64,000 bases of DNA from Pectobacterium wasabiae CFBP 3304 (GTDB lineage Bacteria; Pseudomonadota; Gammaproteobacteria; Enterobacterales; Enterobacteriaceae): the NCBI RefSeq assembly GCF_001742185.1, contig NZ_CP015750.1, positions 3,410,001 through 3,474,000 of the forward strand. The letters run 5' to 3'. Both the position numbers and the translations under genes were made by a program. Below the pieces are notes generated by a model. That model made no database searches and was not told where the DNA came from. It saw nothing but the letters and a program-made list of their open reading frames with translations. The number at the start of each line of letters is the position of its first letter. The first letter of the stretch is position 1. Below are positions 1 through 9,440 of the stretch, piece after piece.

Positions 1-29
1 CGGTTATCGGCAATCGATAGTCGATGGCA

Positions 30-69
30 AGCGTGATTTATCCGCAGGTTATTTGCGTAAAATCACGCT
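30..69. terminator. Stem-loop downstream of cusA
   Basis: A perfect 10-base inverted repeat (AGCGTGATTT at 30-39, AAATCACGCT at 60-69) encloses a smaller CGCA/TGCG pairing. It lies just beyond the cusA stop codon (76-78 on the minus strand). There is no clear U-tract, so it may be a terminator or an mRNA 3'-end structure. It could also belong to a gene left of the window. Confidence 0.45.
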
Positions 70-75
70 CGGGCT

Positions 76-3000
76 TTACCGTTTCAGCAAACCAGAATCT
101 CCCTTGTGCAATAACAGGTAAACCGCCGGAATCACCAGCATTGACAGCAGTGGAGCGCTTACCATGCCGCCAATCATCGGCGCGGCGATCCGCTGCATGA
201 TTTCGGCACCGCTGCCGCCGCCCCACATAATGGGGAGTAGCCCTGCCATAATCGTTGCCACGGTCATCATTTTCGGCCGCACACGCAGAACGGCACCTTC
301 GTGAATGGCATCCATCAACTGTTGGCGCGAAAGCGCCTGACCCGCCACACGGTGCTTTTCGACCGCATGGTTGAGGTACAGTAGCATGATGACGCCAAAT
401 TCGGCCGATACCCCCGCCAGTGCGATAAAGCCCACTGCACCAGCGACAGAGAGATTATAGCCAAGGATATAGAGCAGCCAGACGCCGCCAATCAGTGCAA
501 AGGGCAGCGTAGCCATAATCAGTAAGGCATCTTTGATGCGATTGAAGGTGACATACAGCAGCACAAAAATGATCAGTAGCGTGAAGGGGACGACAACCTT
601 CATTTTCTCCGTAGCGCGCTCCAGATACTCAAACTGACCGGACCAGCTTAACGACACGCCTTCCGGTAGTGTGACTTGCTGGGCGACGGCTTGCTGCATG
701 TCTTCAACGGCGGATTTCAGATCGCGGCCGCGCAGATCGACATAAATCCAGTCCGACAGTCGACTGTTTTCGCTTTTCAACATGGGCGGCCCTTCGCTAA
801 CGCGAACATCAGCCAGTTCAGCCAGTGTGACTCTGTTGCCACTGGCGGTCACGATGGGGAGGTCACGCAACTTTTGTAGTGAATCGCGTAATTCACGCGG
901 GTAGCGGATATTGATGGGGTAGCGCTGACGGCCTTCAATGGTTTCGCCGATATTTTGCCCGCCAATTAGTGTAGCCACCACCGACTGCAATTCCTCGACT
1001 GACACGCCGTAGCGTGCGGCACGCTGACGGTCGATATCAATATCGATATAGCGCCCTCCGGCTAACCGTTCAGCCAGCGCTGACGTCACGCCTGGAACCT
1101 GTTTTACCACCTGTTCGATTTGCGCGGCAGTACGTTCGATATCCTCCAGATTATTGCCGTTAACCTTAATGCCCACCGGACTTTTGATACCGGTAGCCAG
1201 CATGTCCAGCCGGTTGCGAATCGGCGGCACCCACACGTTGGCAATACCCGGCAGGTTGACGGTGCGATCCAGTTCGGCAACCAGCGCGTCCATCGTCATA
1301 CCTTCACGCCACTGATCGCGAGGTTTCAGCCTGATCGTGCTTTCCAGCATGGTGAGCGGTGCTGGGTCAGTCGCCGTGTCGGCACGGCCTGCTTTGCCGA
1401 AGACCGATTCGACTTCGGGCACCGTTTTAATCAACCTGTCCGTTTGTTGCAGCAGTCGGCCTGCCTCCCGTGCCGAGATACCGGGTAGGGTAGAGGGCAT
1501 ATACAGTAGGTCGCCCTCATCCAGCGGCGGCATAAATTCGCTTCCCAAACGGCTGAGCGGAAATAGCGTCAGCAACAATAGCAGAGCAGAAACCAGCAGC
1601 GTGGTCTTCGGGTAGCTCAGCACTTTTTGCAGCACCGGATGATAGAGCGCGATCAACCAACGGTTAATTGGATTCGCCTGTTCGTCGGGTATCTTTCCGC
1701 GAACGAAATACCCCATTAACACCGGCACCAGCGTAATCCCTAACCCAGCGGCGACGGCCATGGCGTAGGTTTTAGTAAAGGCCAGCGGTGAAAACATGCG
1801 GCCTTCCTGCGCCTCCAGCGAGAACACGGGCACAAACGACAGCGTAATGATCAGCAGGCTGCAAAACAGCGCGGGGCCCACTTCCACTGCCGCTCGTTCT
1901 GCTAACTGCCACCACTCGTTATTCTGCGGCTGTTTCCCCGGGTTTTCATGTCGCCACTGTTCAATGACTTTATGCATGTTTTCTATCATCACGATGGCGG
2001 CATCCACCATTGCGCCGATGGCAATCGCGATACCGCCCAGCGACATGATGTTAGCGTTCACCCCCTGATAGCGCATGATGATGAATGCCCCCAGAATCCC
2101 CAGCGGCAGGCTGATGATCGCTACCAGCGCCGAGCGGAAGTGAAACAGGAACAGGGCGCAGATGACCGCGACGACAGCAAACTCTTCCAACAGTTTGAAG
2201 CTCAGCGTATCGATAGCGTGTTCAATCAACTGCGAGCGATCGTAGGTTGGCACGATCTCCACGCCCGCAGGCAGGATTTTTTGTATTTCCTGTAACCGCG
2301 CTTTGACGGCATGCAGCGTATTCAGCGCGTTTTTGCCATAACGCATAACGATGATGCCGCCAGCGACTTCGCCTTCACCATTCAGTTCGGCGATACCGCG
2401 CCGCATCTCCGGACCTTCGCGAAGCGTTGCCACATCTTGCAATAGCAGGGGAATGCCGTTGCGGGTGGTAATCACTACATGGTTAAAGTCTTGCGCGGTT
2501 TTCAGATAACCCGTGGTGCGCACCATGTACTCGGCTTCACCTAACTCCAGCACTGAGCCACCGTTTTCCTGATTAGCCGCCTGAACGGCACTGACTATCT
2601 GCTGATGGGTGATGCCCTGCGTCCGCATGCGTTCCGGGTCAACGACGATCTGATACTGTTTGACCATGCCGCCCACGCTGGCGACTTCTGCCACGTCCGG
2701 CACAGTTTTCAGCTCATACTTCAACAGCCAATCCTGAAAGCCGCGCAGGTCGGCCAGACTGTATTTACCGCTGCGATCGACCAGCGCGTATTCGTAAATC
2801 CAGCCGACGCCGGTGGCATCCGGGCCGAGTGAGGTTTTGGCCTCGGCAGGCAGGCTGGATTGCACCTGACTGAGGTATTCCAACACACGAGATCGCGCCC
2901 AGTAAGGATCGGTACCATCTTCAAACAGCACATAGACGTAAGCGTCGCCGAACATGGAGAAGCCCCGTACCGTTTTGGCACCCGGCACAGAAAGCATGGT

Positions 3001-3213
3001 GGTCGTCAGCGGATAGGTCACCTGATTCTCCACCACCTGCGGTGCTTTCCCCGGATAGCTAACGCGAATGATGACCTGAACGTCAGACAAATCGGGTAGA
3101 GCATCCAGCGGCGTTTTTTGTAGAGAAAGTAGACCCCACGCCGCCATGAACAGTGCTGCCAGTAAAACCAAAAGGCGGTTTTTGAGCGACCAGCGAATCA
3201 CATAGGCAATCAT
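76..3213 (-). CDS. cusA: CusA-type copper/silver RND efflux pump (inner-membrane permease)
   Basis: The 1045-residue protein is a heavy-metal efflux RND permease, the proton-driven engine of the Cus tripartite pump that exports Cu(I)/Ag(I) from periplasm and cytoplasm. It starts with a membrane segment ([20 protein letters not shown]) and has the periplasmic porter domains and two blocks of transmembrane helices expected of the family. Methionines in the contexts LLYMPS, GMTMD and LDMLATG match the regions of the three-Met metal site of E. coli CusA. The segment [17 protein letters not shown] carries the conserved proton-relay Asp. Its ATG overlaps the cusB stop (ATGA), so the two are translationally coupled. 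Length and motifs match E. coli CusA closely; other metals cannot be fully excluded. Confidence 0.95.
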   Translation of the reverse strand: MIAYVIRWSLKNRLLVLLAALFMAAWGLLSLQKTPLDALPDLSDVQVIIRVSYPGKAPQVVENQVTYPLTTTMLSVPGAKTVRGFSMFGDAYVYVLFEDGTDPYWARSRVLEYLSQVQSSLPAEAKTSLGPDATGVGWIYEYALVDRSGKYSLADLRGFQDWLLKYELKTVPDVAEVASVGGMVKQYQIVVDPERMRTQGITHQQIVSAVQAANQENGGSVLELGEAEYMVRTTGYLKTAQDFNHVVITTRNGIPLLLQDVATLREGPEMRRGIAELNGEGEVAGGIIVMRYGKNALNTLHAVKARLQEIQKILPAGVEIVPTYDRSQLIEHAIDTLSFKLLEEFAVVAVICALFLFHFRSALVAIISLPLGILGAFIIMRYQGVNANIMSLGGIAIAIGAMVDAAIVMIENMHKVIEQWRHENPGKQPQNNEWWQLAERAAVEVGPALFCSLLIITLSFVPVFSLEAQEGRMFSPLAFTKTYAMAVAAGLGITLVPVLMGYFVRGKIPDEQANPINRWLIALYHPVLQKVLSYPKTTLLVSALLLLLTLFPLSRLGSEFMPPLDEGDLLYMPSTLPGISAREAGRLLQQTDRLIKTVPEVESVFGKAGRADTATDPAPLTMLESTIRLKPRDQWREGMTMDALVAELDRTVNLPGIANVWVPPIRNRLDMLATGIKSPVGIKVNGNNLEDIERTAAQIEQVVKQVPGVTSALAERLAGGRYIDIDIDRQRAARYGVSVEELQSVVATLIGGQNIGETIEGRQRYPINIRYPRELRDSLQKLRDLPIVTASGNRVTLAELADVRVSEGPPMLKSENSRLSDWIYVDLRGRDLKSAVEDMQQAVAQQVTLPEGVSLSWSGQFEYLERATEKMKVVVPFTLLIIFVLLYVTFNRIKDALLIMATLPFALIGGVWLLYILGYNLSVAGAVGFIALAGVSAEFGVIMLLYLNHAVEKHRVAGQALSRQQLMDAIHEGAVLRVRPKMMTVATIMAGLLPIMWGGGSGAEIMQRIAAPMIGGMVSAPLLSMLVIPAVYLLLHKGDSGLLKR

Positions 3214-4703
3214 GGATGACCTCCGTGTTCGGCGTGCGGATTGTTAGCGGGCAAAAAATGCAGAATGTGAATCCCGCTGTCATCCATAGTGAACTGGAAA
3301 TTGACGGTGTTGCCGATCTCCACACCCTGTGGTAACCCTGATGACGGCAGTGTGAAGTCCATCGTCATTGGTGACCAGTTGAGCGCTGGAACGGCTTCGT
3401 GTTCAATGGTGATTTGGTTGCCGTTTCTCGCTTTGATTACTCCCTGCGTTTGATAGCCAACAGGAGTTGCAGGCGTTGCTGATGCCTCAGTATCAAACTG
3501 CGGTAAGGCGCTGCGCAGGCTGGCTTCGGAGTCAATCAGGAACTGACCGGAGGTGACCACACTGTCGCCTTCTTTCAGTCCATTGATGATTTCCACCCAG
3601 TCGCCCAACGACGCGCCCGCAGTGACGTGACGCGGAGTGAAATGGCCGTTACCGTCGCTTAGCAAGACACGATTTTGGCTACCGCTGACCAACAACGCCT
3701 CTTGCGGGATCGCCAGACGCGGCTGTGCCTGAGCGTGAGAAAGTTGTACGGTCAGGTACATGCCGGGTTTAAGCTGCTGTTGTGGGTTGTCGAGTATGAC
3801 GCGTGCTTTTAACGTGCGCGTGGTGCTATCCAACACGGGCAGCAGTTCGCTGATTTTGCCGTGGAAGATTTTACCCGGCCAGGCGTTACTGGTAGCGCTG
3901 ATGTCGCTGCCGATCGTTAACTGCGCGGCCTGCGCCTCGGGATAATCGACATCAATCCAAACCGGATTCAGGCTGGCAATCTCGAATAGTGGCTGAGCAG
4001 GGCTCAGTTGCATGCCTTGCCGCACTTCTAGTTTGTTTACGTAGCCATCTTCAGGTGCGGTAATCGCGATCCTATCCTGCGGTTTGCCGCTACGCTCTAC
4101 CTGCCGAATAATGGCTTCCGGCATGAAGATCAGTGCCAGTCGCTGGCGAGCCGAGTGGGTTAGTCCTTCGTCGCCTAGTTGTCGTACCGCCAGATATTCG
4201 TGCTGTGCCGCTGCCCAGGTTGGGTTCCATAACATGGCTAGCGTCTCGCCTTTTTTTACCTGTTGTTGCAGCGCGTTGACCGTGAGTTTTTCAACAATTC
4301 CCCCGCTAGGCGCGACCAGCGTGCGCAATCCGCGTTCGTTGAGTGTGACGGTACCGTAACCCGTTGTGCGATCAGCAATTTCGCGCATTTCCGCGCGAGC
4401 TGTGCGAACGCCAAGGTTTTGCTGCTGACGCGCGCTGACGGTGACTCCGCCATCTTCCTGCACGTCATCGGCATAGCGGGGAACCAGTTCCATATCCATA
4501 AAGGGGGATTTTCCCGGTTTGTCGAAGCGTTTATCCGGCACCATAGGATCGTACCAATAGAGAACTGGCCGTTCTGACTCTGCAGTAGGGGGAGAGTGTG
4601 ATGTTTGCTGTTTACCCACCAAATAGCCCACGCTACCCGCGCCGAGAATAGCCAGTGTAATCAGGCTAAACATCAGTGATTTTTTCATTACTTTTTTGCT
4701 CAT
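3210..4703 (-). CDS. cusB: CusB-type periplasmic adaptor with C-terminal CusF-like domain
   Basis: Membrane fusion protein of the Cus efflux system, linking CusA to the outer-membrane channel. The N-terminal signal/anchor (residues about 8-28) is followed by the metal-binding stretch [20 protein letters not shown], which holds Met residues equivalent to those that bind Cu/Ag in E. coli CusB. Next come the hairpin, lipoyl and beta-barrel domains of HlyD/RND adaptors. The last about 75 residues form a second module with the CusF signature: His (ITIEHEA), then Trp and two Met (NWSPMTMDF). The chosen ATG at 4703 (MSKKVMKK, 497 aa) overlaps the cusC stop; a longer reading from 4748 would run deep into cusC. 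The protein is about 90 residues longer than E. coli CusB because of the appended domain. Confidence 0.93.
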   Translation of the reverse strand: MSKKVMKKSLMFSLITLAILGAGSVGYLVGKQQTSHSPPTAESERPVLYWYDPMVPDKRFDKPGKSPFMDMELVPRYADDVQEDGGVTVSARQQQNLGVRTARAEMREIADRTTGYGTVTLNERGLRTLVAPSGGIVEKLTVNALQQQVKKGETLAMLWNPTWAAAQHEYLAVRQLGDEGLTHSARQRLALIFMPEAIIRQVERSGKPQDRIAITAPEDGYVNKLEVRQGMQLSPAQPLFEIASLNPVWIDVDYPEAQAAQLTIGSDISATSNAWPGKIFHGKISELLPVLDSTTRTLKARVILDNPQQQLKPGMYLTVQLSHAQAQPRLAIPQEALLVSGSQNRVLLSDGNGHFTPRHVTAGASLGDWVEIINGLKEGDSVVTSGQFLIDSEASLRSALPQFDTEASATPATPVGYQTQGVIKARNGNQITIEHEAVPALNWSPMTMDFTLPSSGLPQGVEIGNTVNFQFTMDDSGIHILHFLPANNPHAEHGGHP

Positions 4704-5959
4704 CGCGTAGGGTTCCCTTGTGGCGTCAGGTAGCGAATAGCGGCCCAATATTGAGCCATCTCCCGTGCGGTATCCTGGACGGCAATCCGACTTTCGAGTA
4801 GCGCCCGGCGGGCGTCCAGTACGGCAGAAAGATTACTGCTGCCGGATTGATACTGAGCCTGAATCAGTTTGATGCGCTGCTGTTGTAGCGGGAGGATCTC
4901 GTTGCTCTGGCGTTGCCAGCGTGACTGTGCTGCTTGATATTGAGCAATCAGCGTATCGAGCTGTGCCTGATGTTCTCGCTCGGTGAGCAAGACTTTGTCG
5001 CGCGCTTCCATACTGCGCGATACGTCTGCAGCGTAGTCTTTATCCTGACGTTTGGATGTGAACAGCGGCAGATCGACCGTCACCATCATGCCCGCCATAT
5101 CGTCGTAATCATCTCCGCGTTTCGCGTAATAGACTTCAACATCAACATTGGGGATGGCGGCAACGGCTGACTGTGCCGAGCGGGCCTGAGCCAGTTCGGC
5201 TTCACGCTGTGCCTGTTGCATTTCGGGATGCTGATGAATGGCGTTGCCTAACACCTCTGGTGAGGCGGGCAAGCGTTCAAAGCGGGGCAGTTCGCCGTTC
5301 ACGTTGATGTCCGCGATACCGGTAAGCTGCACCAGTCGGGCGTGCGCGATGCGGGTATCTCGCTCGGCATCGGCCAGTCTGTCCTGCATGGCCGCCAGCG
5401 CCAGGCGGGCATCCAGTACGCTACTGCCCTCACTGCCCGCCGCAACACTCGCTTTTTGCGAGGCGATCTGCCGCTGGCTTTCGCTTACCAGCGCCGTGAC
5501 CTCGATTAACGCTTTCCGTGAGAGCGCCAGATCCAGCCATGCCTGCGCCGTTTCTCGTTGCAGGCGAGCGCGAATACTTTCGCTATTACTTTGCAGCGCA
5601 TCGGCTTCTACCCGAATGGCCTGCGCCTTGCTATCACGCTTACGGCTGCTGACATAGGTTTGCATGACGCCGATACGTTGCATCGTCATACCTTCCCGCG
5701 TGAGTCGGCTACCGTTGTTGCCGCCCAATGGCAGGTTCTCGACGCCAAATTTCAGTTTGGGATCGGGGAGTTGCGTGGCGGAGTCGGCCATGTTTTGTAG
5801 CGCATTAATCTTGTGTTGATTGGCTGACAGATCGGCGGAATAACGTTCCGCCGCCTGTAAAGCCTGATCAAGACTCAGTCCTGCCGCAAAGACGGCGGCA
5901 GGCAGCCACAGCAACATTGCCAGACACGCGCGCGCGGCGTCGTGTTTGGATAAGTTCAT
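4700..5959 (-). CDS. cusC: CusC-type outer-membrane factor (TolC family)
   Basis: The 419-residue outer-membrane efflux protein is the exit duct of the Cus pump. A signal peptide ends near AAVFAAG, and two TolC-family repeats follow, rich in long amphipathic helices (for example residues 35-60 and 105-190). E. coli CusC is a lipoprotein, but here no lipobox Cys follows the signal sequence, so the protein is probably not acylated. The stop overlaps the cusB start. The gene sits between cusF and cusB, so the order is F-C-B-A rather than the C-F-B-A of E. coli. The family is certain from fold and context; the symbol rests on operon position. Confidence 0.88.
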   Translation of the reverse strand: MNLSKHDAARACLAMLLWLPAAVFAAGLSLDQALQAAERYSADLSANQHKINALQNMADSATQLPDPKLKFGVENLPLGGNNGSRLTREGMTMQRIGVMQTYVSSRKRDSKAQAIRVEADALQSNSESIRARLQRETAQAWLDLALSRKALIEVTALVSESQRQIASQKASVAAGSEGSSVLDARLALAAMQDRLADAERDTRIAHARLVQLTGIADINVNGELPRFERLPASPEVLGNAIHQHPEMQQAQREAELAQARSAQSAVAAIPNVDVEVYYAKRGDDYDDMAGMMVTVDLPLFTSKRQDKDYAADVSRSMEARDKVLLTEREHQAQLDTLIAQYQAAQSRWQRQSNEILPLQQQRIKLIQAQYQSGSSNLSAVLDARRALLESRIAVQDTAREMAQYWAAIRYLTPQGNPTR

Positions 5960-5971
5960 GATGTGCTCCGG

Positions 5972-6322
5972 TTAAGGCTGCTGTGGCGTAATCGCGGTCA
6001 GGGTGTAGCCGCTGTCATGCTGGACAAAGCTGAACGTAACCGGTGTGTTGACAGCGAGTGGTGTTATTTCGCGAGTGGATGGCAGCATAAATGCCATTGT
6101 CATCGCGGGCCATTTTAGGTCGGCAACCGGGGCGTGAGAGAGCGTGACGCTGTCGGCGTTCCACTGCTTAACAACCCCGGTAGTCTGATAAACGGCAGTG
6201 GCCGCAGGGGGATTGGTATGCATCATCGCGTGATGCTGGTGGTCGTCTGCCCACACGGGGAAGAGGAAGGAAGCGACGAAAAAAAGCAGGCTGCTGATCA
6301 TAGCCGTGTAAGTGATACGCAT
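5972..6322 (-). CDS. cusF: CusF-type periplasmic copper/silver chaperone
   Basis: Small periplasmic metallochaperone that hands Cu(I)/Ag(I) to CusB. From the ATG at 6322 (MRITYTAMISSLLFFVASFL, 116 aa) it has a signal peptide ending near VWA, a short His/Met-rich linker (DDHQHHAMMH), and the CusF fold. The metal site is visible: His in VTLSHAP, then Trp and the Met pair in LKWPAMTMAF. An upstream ATG at 6388 would add 22 residues ahead of the signal peptide and is less likely. It precedes cusC by 12 bases in the same operon. It resembles the domain fused to CusB, so the operon encodes two such modules. Confidence 0.92.
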   Translation of the reverse strand: MRITYTAMISSLLFFVASFLFPVWADDHQHHAMMHTNPPAATAVYQTTGVVKQWNADSVTLSHAPVADLKWPAMTMAFMLPSTREITPLAVNTPVTFSFVQHDSGYTLTAITPQQP

Positions 6323-6397
6323 AAAAATAATCCCAATAAAAATAATTGATAAACAAGGTGTTACGCCGATTGGCGCAGAAGTTATCAATAGCTTGGG

Positions 6398-6850
6398 CTA
6401 TTCTCTGAATCGACAGAAGCGGATCTCAGCCGGCGGGCCAGCGGCAGGGGGGGAGAACCAGATATCGCATGCCTGATTCAGCGTGACAGAGTTATCCGCT
6501 AATACCAGCTCGCTACTGACAGGCAGCGCTAATAATGCCAGCGATCCATTATCCTGTTTCACGCTATCCGGCACGCAGTGCTTTTCACACAGCGGCGTTT
6601 GCTGGTCTACTGCGTAAGACGCTTTCGCAGCATGGTGAGCGTGAGAGGATAACGGCTGAACGTCAGCCTGTTGCAGGTGGGCCTGATGCTGGATCGCGGG
6701 GGATGCCTGACTAAGCGTCATGTCGCATTGATGACCTGCGATAGCCAGTTGTGCATTCAGGAAAAGCCAACACAGTGCCAATAGCCATCCCCACCTGCCT
6801 TTATGGCGCAGATGATGAATGAGTAATGGAGACCGTGATGATGCGGACAT
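6398..6850 (-). CDS. Small secreted Cys/His-rich protein, DUF2946-like
   Basis: The 150-residue protein has an N-terminal hydrophobic segment (WGWLLALCWLFLNAQLAIAG) that looks like a signal peptide or anchor. The following part is rich in His and Cys (HQCDM, SHAHHAAKA, CEKHC) and the C-terminus has the PPAAGPPAEIRF pattern. This layout resembles the DUF2946 family, small predicted periplasmic proteins often found near copper resistance genes. As the first gene of the leftward cus operon it is probably induced by copper, and the Cys/His residues could bind metal. Neither the family nor the function is proven here. Confidence 0.6.
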   Translation of the reverse strand: MSASSRSPLLIHHLRHKGRWGWLLALCWLFLNAQLAIAGHQCDMTLSQASPAIQHQAHLQQADVQPLSSHAHHAAKASYAVDQQTPLCEKHCVPDSVKQDNGSLALLALPVSSELVLADNSVTLNQACDIWFSPPAAGPPAEIRFCRFRE

Positions 6851-6921
6851 GGCATTTCCTTTTTGGATGTCGTGGCAGTGTAAGCGTCTGGGCAGGAAGG
6901 GGGCAAGTGGGGAATGGCATA

Positions 6922-6944
6922 GTTTTGTAAAGTCGTTTTGTAAA
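6922..6944. promoter_or_regulatory. Tandem 10-base direct repeat upstream of the cus operon
   Basis: GTTTTGTAAA occurs twice, at 6922-6931 and 6935-6944, offset by 13 bases, about 70-95 bases upstream of the first cus-operon start. Tandem half-sites of this kind suit a response regulator. No cusRS genes are in the window, and the sequence does not match the E. coli CusR box as I know it. Confidence 0.3.
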
Positions 6945-6967
6945 TTGGCAGATAGTCACCTGCCAAT
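6944..6967 (-). terminator. Stem-loop downstream of galM
   Basis: A perfect 8-bp stem (ATTGGCAG / CTGCCAAT) with an 8-base loop lies 35 bases beyond the galM stop. On the minus strand it is followed by TTTAC, only a weak U-tract. It probably separates galM from the cus operon. Confidence 0.45.
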
Positions 6968-7001
6968 GTTATCAATGAGTTAATTACATTTAATCGTTCG
7001 G

Positions 7002-8048
7002 TTACTGGATGAGGAACTGGTACGTGGTATCCGAGCGATAGACTTTCCCCGGTTTCAGCCAGCAGTCAGGCTGCGGCCAGTCTGGGTGGTTCGGGCTATC
7101 AGGCAGGAATTCGCTTTCCAGCGCGACACCAGCATAATTTTCATACTGACCACCGTCCCGTGAGGGCGTTCCAGCCAGAAAGTTGCCGCTATAGAGTTGT
7201 AAGGCGGGAGCGCTGGTGAAAACGCTCATCAGCACGCGACCATCAGATGACCATAGATTGGCCGCAGGGCTTTCGCTGGAACCACAGGTGCGATGCAATA
7301 AGTAGGCATGATCGTAGCCGCCGACGGCCATTTGAACGCCGTCACGCAGGAAATCTTCTTCCAGCGTTTTCGGCTGGCGGAAATCCATTCCGGTCGCGTT
7401 TACCCGTGTCAGATCGGCGTTAGGGATGCCCGCGCTATTGACTGGCAAATAATAGTCGGCAAACAGTTGCAACTGGTGCTTACGCACATCGGTTAGCGCG
7501 CCATCAAGGTTGAAATACGCGTGGTTGGTCAGACAGACAGGGCAGGCTTTTTCTACCGTTGCTTGATACGAGATTTCCAGCGAATTATGCTCGGTCAGTG
7601 CGTAGGTCACCTGTACATTGAGATGCCCCGGATACCCTTGATCGCCATCTGGCGAGTGCAATTGGTAAGTCACTTGCGTCGCATCGTGACTGGCAATTCG
7701 CCAACGGCGGGCATGGAAACCTTCTGGACCACCATGCAACTGGTGTTCATTCTGATTCGGAACCAGATGAAAGGTTTCTGTCTCTTGGCTGAATGTGGCT
7801 TTGGCTATGCGGTTAGCATAGCGACCAATTGATGCGCCGAGATAAGCCGTTTGTTGCGGGTACTGTTCGGGCGAGGCGCAGCCCAATAGCACTTCTCGCA
7901 CCTCACCCTCTGGTAGAGGGAGTTCACAGGAAAGCCAGGTTGCGCCCCAGTCCATTAGGCAAACACGCATACCCGCCTGGTTTTGCAAGGTCGTTAATTG
8001 AAACGGCTGACCATCGGGTGCCAGCGTGCTACGACTTTCATTCAACAT
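7002..8048 (-). CDS. galM: Aldose 1-epimerase (mutarotase)
   Basis: The 348-residue cytoplasmic enzyme interconverts alpha and beta anomers of galactose/glucose at the head of the Leloir pathway. Diagnostic stretches are NRIAKATF, NEHQLHGG (with the substrate-binding His), LTNHAYFNLDG (catalytic His) and GVALESEFLPDSPN (catalytic Glu). The ATG at 8048 has AGGAG six bases upstream, so the nine extra residues of the longer reading were dropped. It lies 174 bases downstream of galE on the same strand. In E. coli galT and galK lie between these two genes; here they are absent from the window. Confidence 0.95.
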   Translation of the reverse strand: MLNESRSTLAPDGQPFQLTTLQNQAGMRVCLMDWGATWLSCELPLPEGEVREVLLGCASPEQYPQQTAYLGASIGRYANRIAKATFSQETETFHLVPNQNEHQLHGGPEGFHARRWRIASHDATQVTYQLHSPDGDQGYPGHLNVQVTYALTEHNSLEISYQATVEKACPVCLTNHAYFNLDGALTDVRKHQLQLFADYYLPVNSAGIPNADLTRVNATGMDFRQPKTLEEDFLRDGVQMAVGGYDHAYLLHRTCGSSESPAANLWSSDGRVLMSVFTSAPALQLYSGNFLAGTPSRDGGQYENYAGVALESEFLPDSPNHPDWPQPDCWLKPGKVYRSDTTYQFLIQ

Positions 8049-8222
8049 GACTTGCTCCTGTAGAAGCCCTGACAAGATAGAGGGTGGTGATGCATGTAAT
8101 GCTGGGGAAGGCGGCTGAAATCAGTTTGCTGACAAAGTACGCCGAGCGGTGATAATGGGTTTGTCGACGGTCTGAATCAGCTTCTCTTCCCTTACTCTGT
8201 CACTCGACGTGAAAAAACGTCG

Positions 8223-9242
8223 TTATGCTTCTTCGTACCCATTAGGGTGGTTGGATTGCCAGCGCCAGGTGTCCTGTGCCATTTCTTTTAATGAGCGCGT
8301 GACTCGCCAGTTAAGATCTTTCGCCGCACGTTCGGCATCCGCCCAATAAGCAGGTAGATCGCCCTGACGACGCGGAGCAAAATGGTGAGGCAGTGGTTTA
8401 CCACAGGCTTGGCTAAAAGCTTCCACAACCTGTAATACACTGTAGCCTACGCCTGCTCCGAGGTTGTAAATGTGCACACCCGCACGGTTTGGCAGGGTAT
8501 TCATGGCGGCGATATGGCCGTCGGCCAGATCGACGACATGGATGTAGTCTCGAACACCAGTACCATCAACGGTAGGGTAGTCATTACCGAAAATCGCCAG
8601 CGAGTCGCGACGCCCGACAGCAACCTGAGCGATGTACGGCATCAGATTATTGGGAATACCCTGTGGATCTTCGCCCATCTCACCAGATGGATGTGCGCCA
8701 ACTGGGTTGAAATAGCGCAACAGCGTAATACTCCATTCTGGCTCGGCATGCTGTAAGTCTTGCAGGATTTGCTCAACCATCAACTTGCTGCGGCCATAAG
8801 GGCTAGCAGGGTGTCCCGTTGGGAAACTTTCCTGATAAGGTGTGTGTGGTTGATCGCCATAGACAGTGGCAGAAGAGCTAAAAATCAGATTTTTCACGCC
8901 TGCTTTCTTCATCGCCTCAACCAGCACGAGCGTACCGTTGACGTTATTGTCATAGTAACTCAGCGGTTCACGCACGGATTCCCCCACCGCTTTTAAGCCA
9001 GCAAAGTGGATGACAGAATCAATAGAATGTTTAGCGAGAATGTCGTCCAGCAGTGCGCCGTCGCGGATATCTCCCTGATAAAAAATGGGCGATTTATCGG
9101 TTAAACGTGTAATGGTTTTAACGACGCTAGCCTTGCTATTGCACAAGTTATCGAGAATGACGGGAGTGTGCCCGGCTGCCAGCAATTGTACACAAGTATG
9201 ACTCCCTATGTAACCGCTACCACCAGTGATGAGAACGTTCAT
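8223..9242 (-). CDS. galE: UDP-glucose 4-epimerase
   Basis: The 339-residue SDR-family enzyme interconverts UDP-galactose and UDP-glucose, linking galactose catabolism to polysaccharide precursor supply. Visible motifs are the NAD-binding GGSGYIGSH near the start, the catalytic SSSATVYG and the YGRSK (Y-x3-K) pair, and the RYFNPVGAH block. Length matches E. coli GalE (338). The start MNVLITGG at 9242 is the family start. The next upstream gene on this strand is modF, as in the E. coli gal-mod region. No galactose operator was recognised in the 198-base upstream gap. Confidence 0.97.
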   Translation of the reverse strand: MNVLITGGSGYIGSHTCVQLLAAGHTPVILDNLCNSKASVVKTITRLTDKSPIFYQGDIRDGALLDDILAKHSIDSVIHFAGLKAVGESVREPLSYYDNNVNGTLVLVEAMKKAGVKNLIFSSSATVYGDQPHTPYQESFPTGHPASPYGRSKLMVEQILQDLQHAEPEWSITLLRYFNPVGAHPSGEMGEDPQGIPNNLMPYIAQVAVGRRDSLAIFGNDYPTVDGTGVRDYIHVVDLADGHIAAMNTLPNRAGVHIYNLGAGVGYSVLQVVEAFSQACGKPLPHHFAPRRQGDLPAYWADAERAAKDLNWRVTRSLKEMAQDTWRWQSNHPNGYEEA

Positions 9243-9440
9243 AATGACCTCTATTATCGCAATGCTGCAAAATAACATGGCTAGATACTGAAAAAGGTGA
9301 TCTACAGCGAGAATCCGCCTCTGTTATCGATGATTTTTTTACAAATAAACTCAGTGAAGCGTAGGCTATAGTGTAAATGAGCCTGGTCTTCTACCCTACA
9401 TTTTATTTTGTGGTAGCGTTATCATCCCTGTTTTCAAGCG

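Noticed and set aside
1120..1488. Plus-strand ORFs inside cusA
   Set aside because: They are antisense shadows of a strongly conserved gene, with no ribosome sites or recognisable motifs.
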